Below, in pieces: positions 8,582 to 17,890 of a stretch of 64,000 bases of DNA. Origin of the DNA: Thermoactinomyces sp. DSM 45891 (GTDB lineage: Bacteria > Bacillota > Bacilli > Thermoactinomycetales > Thermoactinomycetaceae); contig NZ_FPJZ01000015.1 of assembly GCF_900119485.1 (NCBI RefSeq), forward strand, positions 8,461-72,460, given 5' to 3'. A model generated the notes under the pieces. That model did no database searches, was not told the origin of the DNA, and saw only the letters and a list, made by a program, of their open reading frames with translations. The position numbers were made by a program, and so were the translations under genes. The number at the start of each line of letters is the position of its first letter. The stretch's first letter is position 1.

Positions 8582-8734
8582 ATTTCATTCTCCTTTATAA
8601 ATAAAATCATCAATGCCTCAGGCTTACCTCAATATGCGTAATCAACAAACATATTCCTTCAACTCTTTGTATATTTCTCTCCCATTCATCAAACCCTACT
8701 TATAACCATGTCATAAGAGCGGAGTGTATCACAC

Positions 8735-10303
8735 ATGTTAACCACTATCTTCATCATCATTGGACTCATTCTCATTTTATCAACCTTAATACGCATAGCA
8801 CAGAAGAAACGAGCGACTTTATCAACTATTCCAAAGCCTCATATTCCTGAAGGGACGAAGCCCGTCATAACGATCATCATCGATTCCTTAATGGACGCAC
8901 CTTTGCAGGATGCCATTCACGTAGATAAAGCTCCGGCACTCCAGTTTTTAATGAAAAACGGTACTTACTATCCGCGAATTGTCTCATCTTTCCCCACTAT
9001 GTCTGTAGTCATTGATAGTACACTCCTAACTGGGTCCATGCCCAGCGAACACGGAATATATGGACTCTGTTATTATGATGAACACACAAAACAATTTTGG
9101 AATTTCGGAACCGGGGCAAAAGAGTCAATTACGTTTGGCATAAAACGCGTTTTAACAGCAAGTATGATGATGTTTAATCAACGACTGCTGAGCAAAGAGG
9201 TACAAACCATCCATGAAGAAATCCCGTACGATACCGCTTCAATCAATGCCGTTGTTTATAGAGGAAAGACAGAACACCAAATTCACTCTCCTTTTTTCAC
9301 CTGGATACTTGGGCTTCTTCCTAGAAAAATCCGAACCATGGCTCCTACCATTTTTTCATTTGGTTCGATGTATCCCATCTCGTCTCTCAGTGAACCCGGT
9401 GGAACAATCGCTCGATTTGGAATGAATGATCGATTTACAGCCATGGAAATGCAGTCCTTAATCCAAACCGGACGTGTCCCGATCTACTCAGTCCTTTATT
9501 TTCCGGGAAATGACGATCAAGTCCATCAAAACGGTATTGCCACGATTAAAGGGATTGAAAAAGCGGACTTAGAATTACAGGCGATCTTAAATACGTTTCC
9601 TACGTGGGAGGAAGCCATCTCCCGTTATACCTGGATTGTCCTTGGTGATAGCGGCCAAACGAATACCTTGCCTAGTTCTCAAAGAGCCTATATTCATCTA
9701 GACACTACACTTTCACATTATCAAATCAAGCCTCCCAATCTAGATAAACCCCGTGAGAGTGACCAGATCGTTCTTGCAGTAAATGAACGTATGGCCTATG
9801 TACATATCATTGATCCTTCCCTTTCCCGATTAGACATCGCAACAACCTTGCAATCTAACCCAGACCTTGATTTGATCGTTTGGAAAGAAGAGAATACGTA
9901 TCAAGTCATAAGCGGAACTCTCCCAGGAAAACTCCAGTTCGAAAAAGAAGGGCCCTATCTAGATGAATACGGACAATCCTGGCAAATAAGAGGGGATCTT
10001 TCTCTTCTTGATATCACATTATCAGAAGATCAGACCACCCTTCAATACAATGCGTATCCTGATCCATTTTATCGATTAGTAAGTGCCCTACATGTCTCTG
10101 AAAATGTGATCATTGTGACCGCTACAACGGGCTGTGAAATCGTCTATGGAAGCTCCCCCACTCACAAAGGGGCCTCCCACGGCTCACTTCATCATCTAGA
10201 CTCACTCGTGCCCATGATCGTAGTCGGCACAACCGAAGCACCCCGCCACAAACGAATCGTAGACCTAAAGGAATGGATGATCCGTCTTACGAAAACGAAT
10301 TGA
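8735..10303 (+). CDS. Membrane-anchored alkaline-phosphatase-superfamily phosphodiesterase
   Basis: 522 residues with one N-terminal transmembrane anchor (about 2-22), the rest presumably extracellular. Metal and nucleophile motifs of the type I phosphodiesterase/nucleotide pyrophosphatase group can be seen: VITIIIDSLMD, FPTMSVVIDSTLLTG with the nucleophilic Thr, GSMPSEHGIYG, a VLGDSGQ block and a C-terminal HKGASHGS. The substrate is unknown; relatives hydrolyse nucleotides, phospholipids or glycan phosphates. It is divergent from the M24 gene, and a hairpin ends it at about 10315. Confidence 0.82.
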   Translation: MLTTIFIIIGLILILSTLIRIAQKKRATLSTIPKPHIPEGTKPVITIIIDSLMDAPLQDAIHVDKAPALQFLMKNGTYYPRIVSSFPTMSVVIDSTLLTGSMPSEHGIYGLCYYDEHTKQFWNFGTGAKESITFGIKRVLTASMMMFNQRLLSKEVQTIHEEIPYDTASINAVVYRGKTEHQIHSPFFTWILGLLPRKIRTMAPTIFSFGSMYPISSLSEPGGTIARFGMNDRFTAMEMQSLIQTGRVPIYSVLYFPGNDDQVHQNGIATIKGIEKADLELQAILNTFPTWEEAISRYTWIVLGDSGQTNTLPSSQRAYIHLDTTLSHYQIKPPNLDKPRESDQIVLAVNERMAYVHIIDPSLSRLDIATTLQSNPDLDLIVWKEENTYQVISGTLPGKLQFEKEGPYLDEYGQSWQIRGDLSLLDITLSEDQTTLQYNAYPDPFYRLVSALHVSENVIIVTATTGCEIVYGSSPTHKGASHGSLHHLDSLVPMIVVGTTEAPRHKRIVDLKEWMIRLTKTN

Positions 10304-10312
10304 TCTTTTTAT

Positions 10313-10345
10313 TTTTGCCAAGATCCTAACGCTTTCTTGGCAATT
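10313..10345 (+). terminator. Hairpin after the phosphodiesterase gene
   Basis: TTGCCAAGA and TCTTGGCAA form a 9-bp stem around an 11-nt loop, about 10 nt after the stop. The following ATTTCTCTCT is only moderately T-rich. Confidence 0.55.
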
Positions 10346-10467
10346 TCTCTCTACCCATATCTATATCTTCCGAATTAACCTCCTATTTTCATCTGATTCC
10401 TGCATGAGACAAGCAAGAAAAAACATAGAAATCTGCAAGGACCCTTGAAAATGGAAAGGAGAAACAA

Positions 10468-11178
10468 ATGAAAAACCAAATCCTCCACCAACAAACCTTT
10501 TTCCATCTCTCATCTATTCATTTGGAGAACACGTACCCCTTACTAGATAACGAGATCATTGCCTGGATAGACTTAAAGCAAGACCCACATTATTCATTCA
10601 TCCCACCTGATCAAGTATCCTTGTACATAGAATCATCCATCGCTTGTGGGCGAAATGCCGCACAACCATATCTACATATCCAATCTTACTCCGGTTGGAT
10701 TAATCTCTTACTTAAACATCACATCAAAGTCCGTTTCCTCTCAGAACCAAAGCATGATCGCTGGATAAGAGCTCTCTATATCCCCAAATTAAAAACCATC
10801 CAAATATATCGTTCCTCTATCGAACAACTCCGTTCCTTTTTCCTTGCTATGGATTACCCTGTCTATGAAGAAGATCTCATCGTTTTACATCTAGCCCATG
10901 AATTTTACCATTATCTAGAAGAGAACGACAAAGCTAGAACCGATCTCCAAGTACCTAAGGTTATCGTCAAACGATGGGGACCTTTCATATGGAAGGAAAC
11001 TGTTTCCAGAACAAGAGAGATCGCTGCACATACCTTTACACAAACAATATTCGGAATTCCTTGGTCCCCTTTCCATCTAGATATCTTTTTACAAGAACAC
11101 CATAAAGGTACCAGTAAACACGATTTACGCCTTCTTTTTCATAGATGGAGACAAGAGCATAGTGAAACCATAGAATAA
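10468..11178 (+). CDS. Putative HEXXH metalloprotein, 236 aa
   Basis: ATG follows AAAGGAGAAACAA. The protein has no signal peptide or membrane segment. Around residues 145-157 it carries LAHEFYHYLEEN, a HEXXH zinc-protease motif, and about 35 residues later TREIAAHTF supplies a Glu that could be the third ligand, as in gluzincin or ImmA/IrrE-like folds. The N-terminal third is unlike any family I know. A cytosolic metallopeptidase is plausible, but no substrate is suggested by the neighbours. Confidence 0.6.
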   Translation: MKNQILHQQTFFHLSSIHLENTYPLLDNEIIAWIDLKQDPHYSFIPPDQVSLYIESSIACGRNAAQPYLHIQSYSGWINLLLKHHIKVRFLSEPKHDRWIRALYIPKLKTIQIYRSSIEQLRSFFLAMDYPVYEEDLIVLHLAHEFYHYLEENDKARTDLQVPKVIVKRWGPFIWKETVSRTREIAAHTFTQTIFGIPWSPFHLDIFLQEHHKGTSKHDLRLLFHRWRQEHSETIE

Positions 11179-11210
11179 AAACCACATTTCTTTTTGGTTT
11201 TTTTTAGCCA
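11177..11210 (+). terminator. Terminator after the HEXXH gene
   Basis: AAAACCA...TTGGTTTTTTTT directly after the stop codon forms a short stem followed by eight T. Confidence 0.6.
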
Positions 11211-11229
11211 ATTTTGGTATACTGACATG

Positions 11230-11244
11230 TAAGTAACTAACTTA
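11230..11244. promoter_or_regulatory. Candidate operator TAAGTAACTAACTTA before the HxlR gene
   Basis: TAAGT and ACTTA are inverted arms around AACTA, about 90 nt upstream of the regulator's ATG. They lie between a CTGACA (-35-like) and a TATAAA (-10-like) element. HxlR proteins bind such short palindromes and often control their own gene, so autoregulation is inferred. Confidence 0.5.
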
Positions 11245-11330
11245 TAAAAGAGAAGTGCGCGGATCTATGATTCCATTTGTACAAACAAAATCCTTGAAAA
11301 CCATCATATAAAAGTGGGAGGTGAGCTTTT

Positions 11331-11636
11331 ATGAATCGCTGTATTTGTCCTAAATTTGAAGCTGCCATTGAAGTCCTTGCTAAAAAATGGACAGGCCTCA
11401 TTATCCGTGTCCTAATGGAAAAAACATGTCGTTTCCGCGATATTCGTGAGCAAATCCCCCAGATGAGCGAAAGAATGCTCGCAGAGAGACTAAAAGAACT
11501 GGAATCAAATGGAATATTAGTTCGGAATGTATATCCAGAAACACCTGTACGTGTCGAATATGAACTTACCAATAAAGGACGTTCGATAGAACCCATTCTT
11601 GATGAGATTCAGCACTGGGCTGAACGTCATCTTTGA
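11331..11636 (+). CDS. HxlR-family transcriptional regulator
   Basis: 101 residues forming one winged helix: a conserved N-terminal Cys segment (MNRCICPKFEAAIEVL), KKWTGLIIRVL, the recognition region PQMSERMLAERLKELE, and the wing before YELTNKGRSI. HxlR regulators respond to electrophiles or aldehydes, often through the N-terminal Cys, which is present here (two Cys at positions 4 and 6). GTGGGAGG precedes the ATG. The small zinc-ribbon gene follows 60 nt later and may be co-transcribed. Confidence 0.88.
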   Translation: MNRCICPKFEAAIEVLAKKWTGLIIRVLMEKTCRFRDIREQIPQMSERMLAERLKELESNGILVRNVYPETPVRVEYELTNKGRSIEPILDEIQHWAERHL

Positions 11637-11696
11637 ATAATATCTTGATCTACGGGAAACCTAACTTTGGGCAATCTCTATGTGGAGGCGTAAACG

Positions 11697-11945
11697 ATGT
11701 CAGCTCCTTATTTATGTCCTAAGTGCGGTACCAACCGAAGTCGTTTTAATGTGATCGAACAGATTCCTCAATCCGTTCGACTCGATATGCATACGGGTGA
11801 GATCATTGAATATATCTCACAGTCAGATCCCATACAAGTCCAATATCATGGGGATCGATATCGAGTTCAATGTGGAGTATGCGGTCTTATCGAAACGGAA
11901 GAAATGTTCCTCCGATTCGCAGAAAGCCACCCATTATCCACATAA
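11697..11945 (+). CDS. Small zinc-ribbon-like protein, 82 aa
   Basis: Two CXXC knuckles, YLCPKCGTN near residue 7 and VQCGVCGL near residue 59, suggest one bound zinc ion. No other domain is recognisable. GTGGAGG lies a few bases before the ATG. It sits between the HxlR gene and a strong terminator. Function unknown. Confidence 0.6.
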   Translation: MSAPYLCPKCGTNRSRFNVIEQIPQSVRLDMHTGEIIEYISQSDPIQVQYHGDRYRVQCGVCGLIETEEMFLRFAESHPLST

Positions 11946-12004
11946 AAAACACCCCTATCGATACACTTTTTCTTGTTGAAATTGTGTCGGTAGGGGTGTT
12001 TTGT
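11946..12004 (+). terminator. Strong intrinsic terminator
   Basis: AAAACACCCCTA..GATACAC pairs with GTGTC..TAGGGGTGTTTT, followed by TGTTTTGG. It closes the HxlR/zinc-ribbon unit before fumarase. Confidence 0.8.
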
Positions 12005-12105
12005 TTTGGTAAAATCAAGATTAGCCTAAAAATCAGCACTACTTTTCTATATAATAGAACTGTGAAACATCAGACAGACATATGATGGGAATAAAAGAGG
12101 GATAT

Positions 12106-13653
12106 ATGATGAAAGCTTTCAAAGACTCAATCTTACACTTAATCACGGAAACATCCACAAATCTACCACCGGACGTTCGCCGTGCAATCCAATCCGCAAC
12201 CAATCGTGAAGATGCAGGCACCCGCTCTGCTCTTGCGCTCGGAACCATCACAGATAACATTCGCACAGCAGAAGAAAATGTTTCTCCTATCTGTCAAGAT
12301 ACAGGCATGCCAACCTTTATCTTGTACGTGCCCGTAGGAGCAAACCAAATGAAGATGACTCAGGCGATTCACGAAGCTATCACCATCGCCACCAAACAAG
12401 GGAAACTACGTCCTAACTCAGTCGATTCTCTAACGGGAGAAAACACAGGCGATAACCTCGGTAGAGGTACTCCTGTTATTCATTTTCATCAATGGGAAAG
12501 AGATGAAATCGATGCCCGGCTTATTCTCAAAGGAGGCGGCTGTGAAAATAAAAACATTCAATACAGTCTACCTTGTGAACTAGAAGGACTCGGTCGTGCA
12601 GGACGAGACCTCGACGGCATCCGAAAATGTATTCTTCATGCTGTTTATCAAGCACAAGGGCAAGGATGTAGTGCTGGTTTTATCGGCGTTGGTATCGGAG
12701 GAGATCGCACAACTGGTTATGAATTAGCGAAGGAGCAACTTTTCCGTTCTGTTGATGATCAAAATCCAAACGATTCTTTAGCAGAATTAGAAGCTTACAT
12801 CGTAGAAAAAGCAAATACACTCGGTATTGGGACGATGGGATTCGGAGGCAATACAACGCTTCTCGGTTGCAAAATCGGATCTATGAATCGTCTTCCAGCT
12901 AGTTTCTTTGTTTCGGTTGCTTATAACTGTTGGGCGTTTCGCCGTCAAGGTGCCCTTATTCATCCAGAAACAGGAGAAATCATAAATTGGATCTATAAAG
13001 ATACTTCTCCACAAAGCACGGAAAAAGTTACTATAGACCAAGAAGAAAGGGAAGCCGCTCCAACAAATAATCGCGAAGTCGTTCTCACTACACCGATTAC
13101 AGAAGAGCAAATTCGGAATCTAAAGGTAGGTGATGTCATCATTATAAATGGCCTTATTCATACAGGCCGTGATGCGCTACATAAACATCTAATGGATCAC
13201 GATTCACCAGCTAACCTTACTGACGGCGTAATCTACCACTGTGGGCCTGTCATGCTAAAGGATGACAAAGGAACGTGGCATGTCAAAGCAGCCGGTCCGA
13301 CAACTAGTATTCGTGAGGAGCCGTACCAAGCAGATATTATCAAGAAATTTGGCATTCGTGCGGTGATCGGGAAAGGCGGCATGGGGCCTAAAACATTGGC
13401 GGGTCTAAGAGAACATGGAGCTGTATATCTAAATGCCATTGGTGGAGCTGCCCAGTATTATGCACAGAGTGTAAAACAAGTGGATGGCGTAGACTTTCTA
13501 GAGTTTGGCATTCCAGAAGCTATGTGGCATTTACAAGTAGAAGGGTTTGCCGCGATTGTAACGATGGATTCGCACGGCAACAGTCTACATGCGGATGTGG
13601 ACAAAACTTCACTGGAAAAATTATCCTTATTTAAGGATCCAGTGTTTAAATAA
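12106..13653 (+). CDS. fumA: Fumarate hydratase class I (iron-sulfur)
   Basis: Converts fumarate and malate in the TCA cycle using an oxygen-sensitive [4Fe-4S] cluster. About 515 residues, with the fused alpha and beta parts of class I fumarase. Cluster Cys candidates are in SPICQDTGMP, GGGCENKN and GQGCSAGF. The C-terminal part has the typical KAAGPTTSIREEPY and GKGGMG blocks. The start is taken at ATG 12106 or 12109, which follows AGAGGG; an upstream ATG at 12082 lacks a good SD. It stands alone, while the succinate dehydrogenase that feeds it is encoded at 36.5-39.7 kb. Confidence 0.93.
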   Translation: MMKAFKDSILHLITETSTNLPPDVRRAIQSATNREDAGTRSALALGTITDNIRTAEENVSPICQDTGMPTFILYVPVGANQMKMTQAIHEAITIATKQGKLRPNSVDSLTGENTGDNLGRGTPVIHFHQWERDEIDARLILKGGGCENKNIQYSLPCELEGLGRAGRDLDGIRKCILHAVYQAQGQGCSAGFIGVGIGGDRTTGYELAKEQLFRSVDDQNPNDSLAELEAYIVEKANTLGIGTMGFGGNTTLLGCKIGSMNRLPASFFVSVAYNCWAFRRQGALIHPETGEIINWIYKDTSPQSTEKVTIDQEEREAAPTNNREVVLTTPITEEQIRNLKVGDVIIINGLIHTGRDALHKHLMDHDSPANLTDGVIYHCGPVMLKDDKGTWHVKAAGPTTSIREEPYQADIIKKFGIRAVIGKGGMGPKTLAGLREHGAVYLNAIGGAAQYYAQSVKQVDGVDFLEFGIPEAMWHLQVEGFAAIVTMDSHGNSLHADVDKTSLEKLSLFKDPVFK

Positions 13654-13785
13654 AAAAGGTTTGTGGAAAAGACAGGAGAAGTAGAACGCTCCCCTTTTCT
13701 CACATCACAGCGTTCGAAAGGTACTATCGTTTCATTAGGCCTTTTTTGTAATTCATCTAAAATCTTTTATGGGAGGTACCTATTT

Positions 13786-14685
13786 ATGAAGTTCTTAAAA
13801 AAGTTGTCGATTTTGCTTGTAACAGGTTTAACGGCTTTCACCTTGACTGCGCAAAACATTTCCTTTGCGGATGCCGTAGCAGGTGAAACGGTGGTCACAT
13901 TTGGTCAAGACCTATCTGCCGCTGATAAACAAACTCTTATGACCGAGATGAAAGTGGATGATAAAGTCAAGCAAGTATCAGTTACAAACCAAGAAGAACA
14001 CACCTACCTTGGTAAGTACCTTAGTAAGGCTGTGATAGGGAATCGTGCCCTTTCTTCCGCTAAAATTACATTGACCGATTCCGGTAAAGGGATCGCGGTG
14101 AAAACCAATAATATCACCAATATCTCCCCTGCTATGTACGCAAACGCTGCTATTACGGCGGGTGTAAAAGATGCTGATATCTACGTAACAGCTCCTTTCA
14201 AAGTATCTGGTACTGCTGCACTTACAGGGATTATTAAAGCCTTTGAAAAAGCAACCGGTCAGAAGATCGATGAAAATAAAAAACAAGTGGCGAACGAAGA
14301 AATGGTTCGCACACAGGATATAGCCGAAAAAACAGGAATTACGGGTGACAAAGCAGCTCAGTTTATCAACAAGGTTAAAGAAGAAATAGCAACCCAAAGT
14401 CCGAAAACGGTGGAAGAATACAAGAATATCATTGTCAATATATCCAACCAATTTAACATCAATCTCGATCAAGCAACCATTGATAACTTGGTGCAATTCT
14501 CGCAAAACTTCAGTAGCTTAAACATTGACTGGGGCGCGATTAGCGGTCAGCTAGATAAATTACGTGGGGACATCTCGAAGGTGTTAAGTTCAGATGAAGC
14601 TAAAGGATTTCTCGATTCGATTCTAGAATGGATCGCTAGTATCTTCCGAGCCATCGCAGACTTCTTTAGTTCCATCTTTAAGTAG
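13786..14685 (+). CDS. Secreted DUF1002 protein (YpuA-like)
   Basis: ATG 13786 lies behind GGGAGG, and an open frame upstream of it lacks an SD. The 299-residue product begins with a Sec signal peptide (cleavage near SFADA). The mature protein has the DUF1002 pattern: a DLSAADKQ start, a GVKDADIYVTAPFKVSGTAA core and a helical C-terminal half ending in an amphipathic FRAIADFFSSIFK. B. subtilis YpuA is the best-known relative, and its role in the envelope is not established. A clear terminator follows. Confidence 0.82.
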   Translation: MKFLKKLSILLVTGLTAFTLTAQNISFADAVAGETVVTFGQDLSAADKQTLMTEMKVDDKVKQVSVTNQEEHTYLGKYLSKAVIGNRALSSAKITLTDSGKGIAVKTNNITNISPAMYANAAITAGVKDADIYVTAPFKVSGTAALTGIIKAFEKATGQKIDENKKQVANEEMVRTQDIAEKTGITGDKAAQFINKVKEEIATQSPKTVEEYKNIIVNISNQFNINLDQATIDNLVQFSQNFSSLNIDWGAISGQLDKLRGDISKVLSSDEAKGFLDSILEWIASIFRAIADFFSSIFK

Positions 14686-14696
14686 TGTCACAGCTC

Positions 14697-14729
14697 ACTA
14701 GCCTTACACGATGAGGCTAGTTTTTTTTC
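14697..14729 (+). terminator. Terminator after the ypuA-like gene
   Basis: ACTAGCCT and AGGCTAGT form the stem, followed by eight T. Confidence 0.85.
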
Positions 14730-14821
14730 ACAAAAAACACTTACCACAAACTAGCTGATTTGATTTACAATGAATGTAATAAATAGCCCTGTGGTAGATG
14801 AAGGTAATGGAGGGCAGGCCT

Positions 14822-15391
14822 ATGCAGAAAATCGTAAAACAATCCTTTTCTTGGTTCTTTTCCATTTTGCTCGGAATCGTAGTCGCTCTCATCCTCAGCA
14901 TTTATGTAGTGCAACCAACAAAAGTGCTAGGAAAATCGATGGAACCAACGCTACACGAACAAGAACAAATTATTATCTCGAAACTACCTAACACATTTAA
15001 CTATCACCCTGATTATGGTGAAATCGTAATCATCGATAGCCGGGTAACACAGAAGCGCTCTTTTAAAGATGATCTGTACGATAATGGATTGGTACGTTTA
15101 ATTACAGGAAACCACAGTGACAATATTTGGATTAAGCGAGTAATCGGAAAGCCTGGAGATGTCATAGATATTAAAGACAACCAGCTATATCGAAATGGTG
15201 AAAAACTGAACGAGACGTATATCAAGGAAGCGATGAATTCTACTAATCCTGTAGAAGTACAACTCCCTTACACCATACCAAAAGACTCTGTCTTTGTATT
15301 AGGTGATAACCGCAATCATAGCCGAGATAGCCGCAGTATAGGAGCTGTCCCCATCGATCATGTCTTGGGTGTAGCATTGTTTACCAAATAG
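14822..15391 (+). CDS. sipS: Type I signal peptidase
   Basis: Cleaves Sec and Tat signal peptides at the outer membrane face. 189 residues with one N-terminal transmembrane segment (about 8-30). The catalytic Ser lies in GKSMEPTL and the catalytic Lys in WIKRVIGKPGD, and the C-terminal GDNR...SRDSRSIG box is present. The ATG at 14822 follows GGAGGG; a longer frame from 14798 is less likely. Clients encoded nearby include the YpuA-like protein and the secreted proteins at 1.7, 17.9 and 63.1 kb. Confidence 0.93.
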   Translation: MQKIVKQSFSWFFSILLGIVVALILSIYVVQPTKVLGKSMEPTLHEQEQIIISKLPNTFNYHPDYGEIVIIDSRVTQKRSFKDDLYDNGLVRLITGNHSDNIWIKRVIGKPGDVIDIKDNQLYRNGEKLNETYIKEAMNSTNPVEVQLPYTIPKDSVFVLGDNRNHSRDSRSIGAVPIDHVLGVALFTK

Positions 15392-15450
15392 CCAGCAAAA
15401 AATAAACCAGCAATCTTTTCTCGTGTGAGAAGGTTGCTGGTTTTATTTTG
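15390..15450. terminator. Terminator, first copy of a duplicated ~56-bp sequence
   Basis: AAACCAGCAATCTTTTCTC and GAGAAGGTTGCTGGTTTT fold into a long stem after sipS. The sequence from TAGCCAGCAAAAAATAAACC onward recurs with one visible change at 18926-18981. Confidence 0.85.
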
Positions 15451-15581
15451 GTTTACTTAATAAATTATTCAGCATAATTATAATGCTTTCCTAACCCGGT
15501 ATGGGATCATTACTAAGGAAGAATATCTGTATCTGGCGGATAGTGGTGGAATACCATGCCCACATCTCCTAACATCTTTTC

Positions 15582-15625
15582 AACATGAACAACCCAATTC
15601 CTGAGTGAACTGGGTTGTTCATGTT
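15582..15625. terminator. Terminator of the XRE-TPR regulator gene
   Basis: AACATGAACAACCCA and TGGGTTGTTCATGTT form a 15-bp stem just beyond the minus-strand stop at 15639. Bases 15450-15580 read as a possible coding relic but have no start. Confidence 0.75.
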
Positions 15626-15638
15626 TCCTGTTTATGTA

Positions 15639-17063
15639 TCAGTCGTTAGGTGGGTCGCTGATAGAAACTCTTCTGATCGTTTCGATTTGATGCAACATTA
15701 GTGTTCTACCTCCCTTCAACAAATGAACAGAAATCTCTTGAAATTCTTCTGTTATTTCTTGATAATCGGCCAATTTCCATCTCTTACAAATATCGCTCAT
15801 ATTCAGTAAAATGTCAAACAGCAGGGTCTCGAACTTATATTCTTTTGCTATGGTTCGTGCTTCTTCTAGATGTTTGTAGGCATCCATATCCTTATTTAGC
15901 ATTACTAGGCTTTGGCTCAGAGATACAAGGGCTTTCACTAGTCGTTGAACGTCTTTATATTCACGGGCCAACTTGACAGCCTTGACTAGTGTAGATTGGC
16001 CCAACTTCAATTTACCACATTCACAGTAAACAATGCCTAGATGCGTATGTGTCTTGATTGCTAAATGCTTTCTTTTTATCCTTCCTTCTAACTTTAATGC
16101 TGACTGGTAACATAATTCAGCATTTACCATTAATCCCTTTTGGGCGTAGCTCTCACCTAATGATGACCAGAGATCAAAGGCATGATCGTACAGTCCATCT
16201 ACACGTGCAAGGAATAAACCTTCTTGCACATAATGAATGGCTTCATCATACCTCCCTAATTTGTTTAACAACTCAATTCGAATAAGTAACAGGTTTAACC
16301 ATGCATCACTACTTCGTATACTGGTACTCCCTTTCTCGCAAACCGATTCAACTAACAGTAGAGCTTCGACGTCTCTGTTTAACCTTTCCAGGATAATAGC
16401 TTTATTAATCCACAAGTTATACTGGATGTGATGGCGTTTACCATCGGGATTAAATGCTTCTATCCCATTGTTTACATAAGATAACGCTTCATCCAAATTG
16501 TTTCGGCGTAAACAAACCCTAGCCATCCCATTAAGGCAAGCTGATTTCAAATTTTCTTCGTCTGCGTTTCTCATAGATGAGCTGATGAGTTGAACAGCCG
16601 TTCCATACTGTTCTAGTGCAGAACTCCATTTTCTCTTTTTCTCATAAAATTTACCCTTAAGATAACACGGGAACGGAACGAGCGAATATTCTTCTAAAAC
16701 CCCATCAAGTTTGCTGTACTCTTCCATTTGTCTTAGTTCTTCCATCCCTTGATCTAAATCTGTTAAATCAATATCATATTCTATAGCCATCAACTGGAGA
16801 AGTGTATCTGCTTTGTCAATAACTGGTTGAGTTGTATAGTGGACTAAAAGCTCATCAATACTCAAACCATAATAACTACATAGCTTCTCTAAATAGCTTT
16901 TATTTGTCTTACACACACCTTTCTCTATCTTGCTAATGGTTGAATTAGCCAAACCAATCTCATCTGACAACTCCAACTGGCTCAGTTTCCTAACTCTCCT
17001 TTCATTTTTAAACATTTCACCTAACTCTGCAGTAACAAAAATCGAATTGGTATTCTTCCCCAT
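15639..17063 (-). CDS. XRE-family regulator with TPR domain (RRNPP-like)
   Basis: 474 residues. Residues about 13-70 form an XRE helix-turn-helix (KLSQLELSDEIGLANSTISK), and the remaining 380 residues are helical repeats with TPR character (for example AEKGLMVNAELCYQSALKLE-type hairpins). This architecture is that of RRNPP regulators such as PlcR, NprR and AimR, in which the TPR part binds a short peptide and switches DNA binding. No conventional pro-peptide with signal sequence lies beside it, but ultra-short peptide ORFs do (17711, 19468, 19598). The gene is divergent from 17323 and ends in its own terminator. Peptide sensing is inferred from architecture only. Confidence 0.75.
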   Translation of the reverse strand: MGKNTNSIFVTAELGEMFKNERRVRKLSQLELSDEIGLANSTISKIEKGVCKTNKSYLEKLCSYYGLSIDELLVHYTTQPVIDKADTLLQLMAIEYDIDLTDLDQGMEELRQMEEYSKLDGVLEEYSLVPFPCYLKGKFYEKKRKWSSALEQYGTAVQLISSSMRNADEENLKSACLNGMARVCLRRNNLDEALSYVNNGIEAFNPDGKRHHIQYNLWINKAIILERLNRDVEALLLVESVCEKGSTSIRSSDAWLNLLLIRIELLNKLGRYDEAIHYVQEGLFLARVDGLYDHAFDLWSSLGESYAQKGLMVNAELCYQSALKLEGRIKRKHLAIKTHTHLGIVYCECGKLKLGQSTLVKAVKLAREYKDVQRLVKALVSLSQSLVMLNKDMDAYKHLEEARTIAKEYKFETLLFDILLNMSDICKRWKLADYQEITEEFQEISVHLLKGGRTLMLHQIETIRRVSISDPPND

Positions 17064-17183
17064 TTATCAATCATCCTTAAGAAAATTTTTTCAAGAAATT
17101 TTTTCAGCCAAAAATCTATTATAGTAGCCGTTTTCCATCAAACAAGAACTTAACTAAGTAATTTTAGAAAGTAAATATAAATA

Positions 17184-17202
17184 TTCCGCTAAATTGGCGG
17201 AA
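17184..17202. promoter_or_regulatory. Palindrome TTCCGC-N7-GCGGAA between divergent genes
   Basis: A perfect 6-bp inverted repeat with 7-nt spacer, inside the AT-rich intergenic region between the XRE-TPR gene and the plus-strand gene at 17323. Its position suits an operator for the divergent regulator. Confidence 0.45.
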
Positions 17203-17322
17203 AAGTTATTTCGAAATGAAATAGGAATTAAATATTTTAAATTTTTGATATAAATAACGTATCCTAGTACACTAAGTTTGTGCAGTAATAACTGTGAAAA
17301 CTTGATAAAGAGGGGGAAAAAC

Positions 17323-17607
17323 ATGCTACGGTTTCATATCAAAGCCAAGTCTTTAGAAGCCTTAAAATGCTCTAAATTAGCTTTAAAGCAAGTGTTTGAC
17401 CTAGAAGCACGTCGGACAATCCAACTATCTGATGAAACTACGGAAGCAGTCTATATTGCCAGTCGTAGAAAAACAGAGCAGACGCTTGTTATCACTACTG
17501 ACACGAAAGTGAAGATTTATCTACCAAACATCACATGGAAACCATTCAAAATGGACGACAACAACACTATTTTTTATGGACATGGATATGATATTTTTTC
17601 CGATTAG
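17323..17607 (+). CDS. Hypothetical protein, 94 aa
   Basis: The ATG at 17323 follows AGAGGGGG with good spacing; an upstream frame opening exists but is unsupported. The product is a basic, soluble protein (MLRFHIKAKSLEALK...) with alternating hydrophobic residues that suggest a small alpha/beta fold and no membrane segment. I do not recognise it. It is the first gene divergent from the XRE-TPR regulator, hence a candidate target. Confidence 0.55.
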   Translation: MLRFHIKAKSLEALKCSKLALKQVFDLEARRTIQLSDETTEAVYIASRRKTEQTLVITTDTKVKIYLPNITWKPFKMDDNNTIFYGHGYDIFSD

Positions 17608-17710
17608 ACCTGTTTCTCTCTCACTTATCTAATTTCGACATTTATTTACTTGTCACCTGTTCTCAGACTTTACCCTCTCTATCATTTTTTCTTAGGAGGA
17701 GACACGACCA

Positions 17711-17758
17711 ATGTACAGACTGTTTGTAGGCGATCCGCCTTTAGAAGCACGTATCTAG
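17711..17758 (+). CDS. Ultra-short peptide ORF, MYRLFVGDPPLEARI
   Basis: A 15-codon ORF behind a strong AGGAGGA (spacing 10). It shares an MY-x-hydrophobic-..-(D/E)PP pattern with two other short ORFs at 19468 and 19598. A hairpin follows at 17816-17864 before the secreted-protein gene. It could be a leaderless signalling peptide, an attenuator leader, or a fortuitous ORF. The strong SD argues for translation. Confidence 0.45.
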   Translation: MYRLFVGDPPLEARI

Positions 17759-17815
17759 TTGCTTGATGTATTTGATCTATCCTGACGGTATTTTCATTGG
17801 TTGTTTCATTATGTA

Positions 17816-17864
17816 AATACGAGGGATGTAGAAGATTTTAGATAGCTCGTCCTTCGTATTTTTT
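17816..17864 (+). terminator. Hairpin between the 15-aa ORF and the 17891 gene
   Basis: AATACGA.GG and CC.TCGTATTTTTTATT form a stem with a T-run. The order SD, short ORF, hairpin, gene is what a transcription attenuator would look like, but a plain terminator fits as well. Confidence 0.55.
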
Positions 17865-17890
17865 ATTCACTTAAAAAGGAGTTGGCTATC

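Noticed and set aside
17608..17710. Match of TTTCGACAT to the micro-ORF repeats
   Set aside because: The short match is in the opposite orientation and the rest of the repeat is absent, so it is probably chance.
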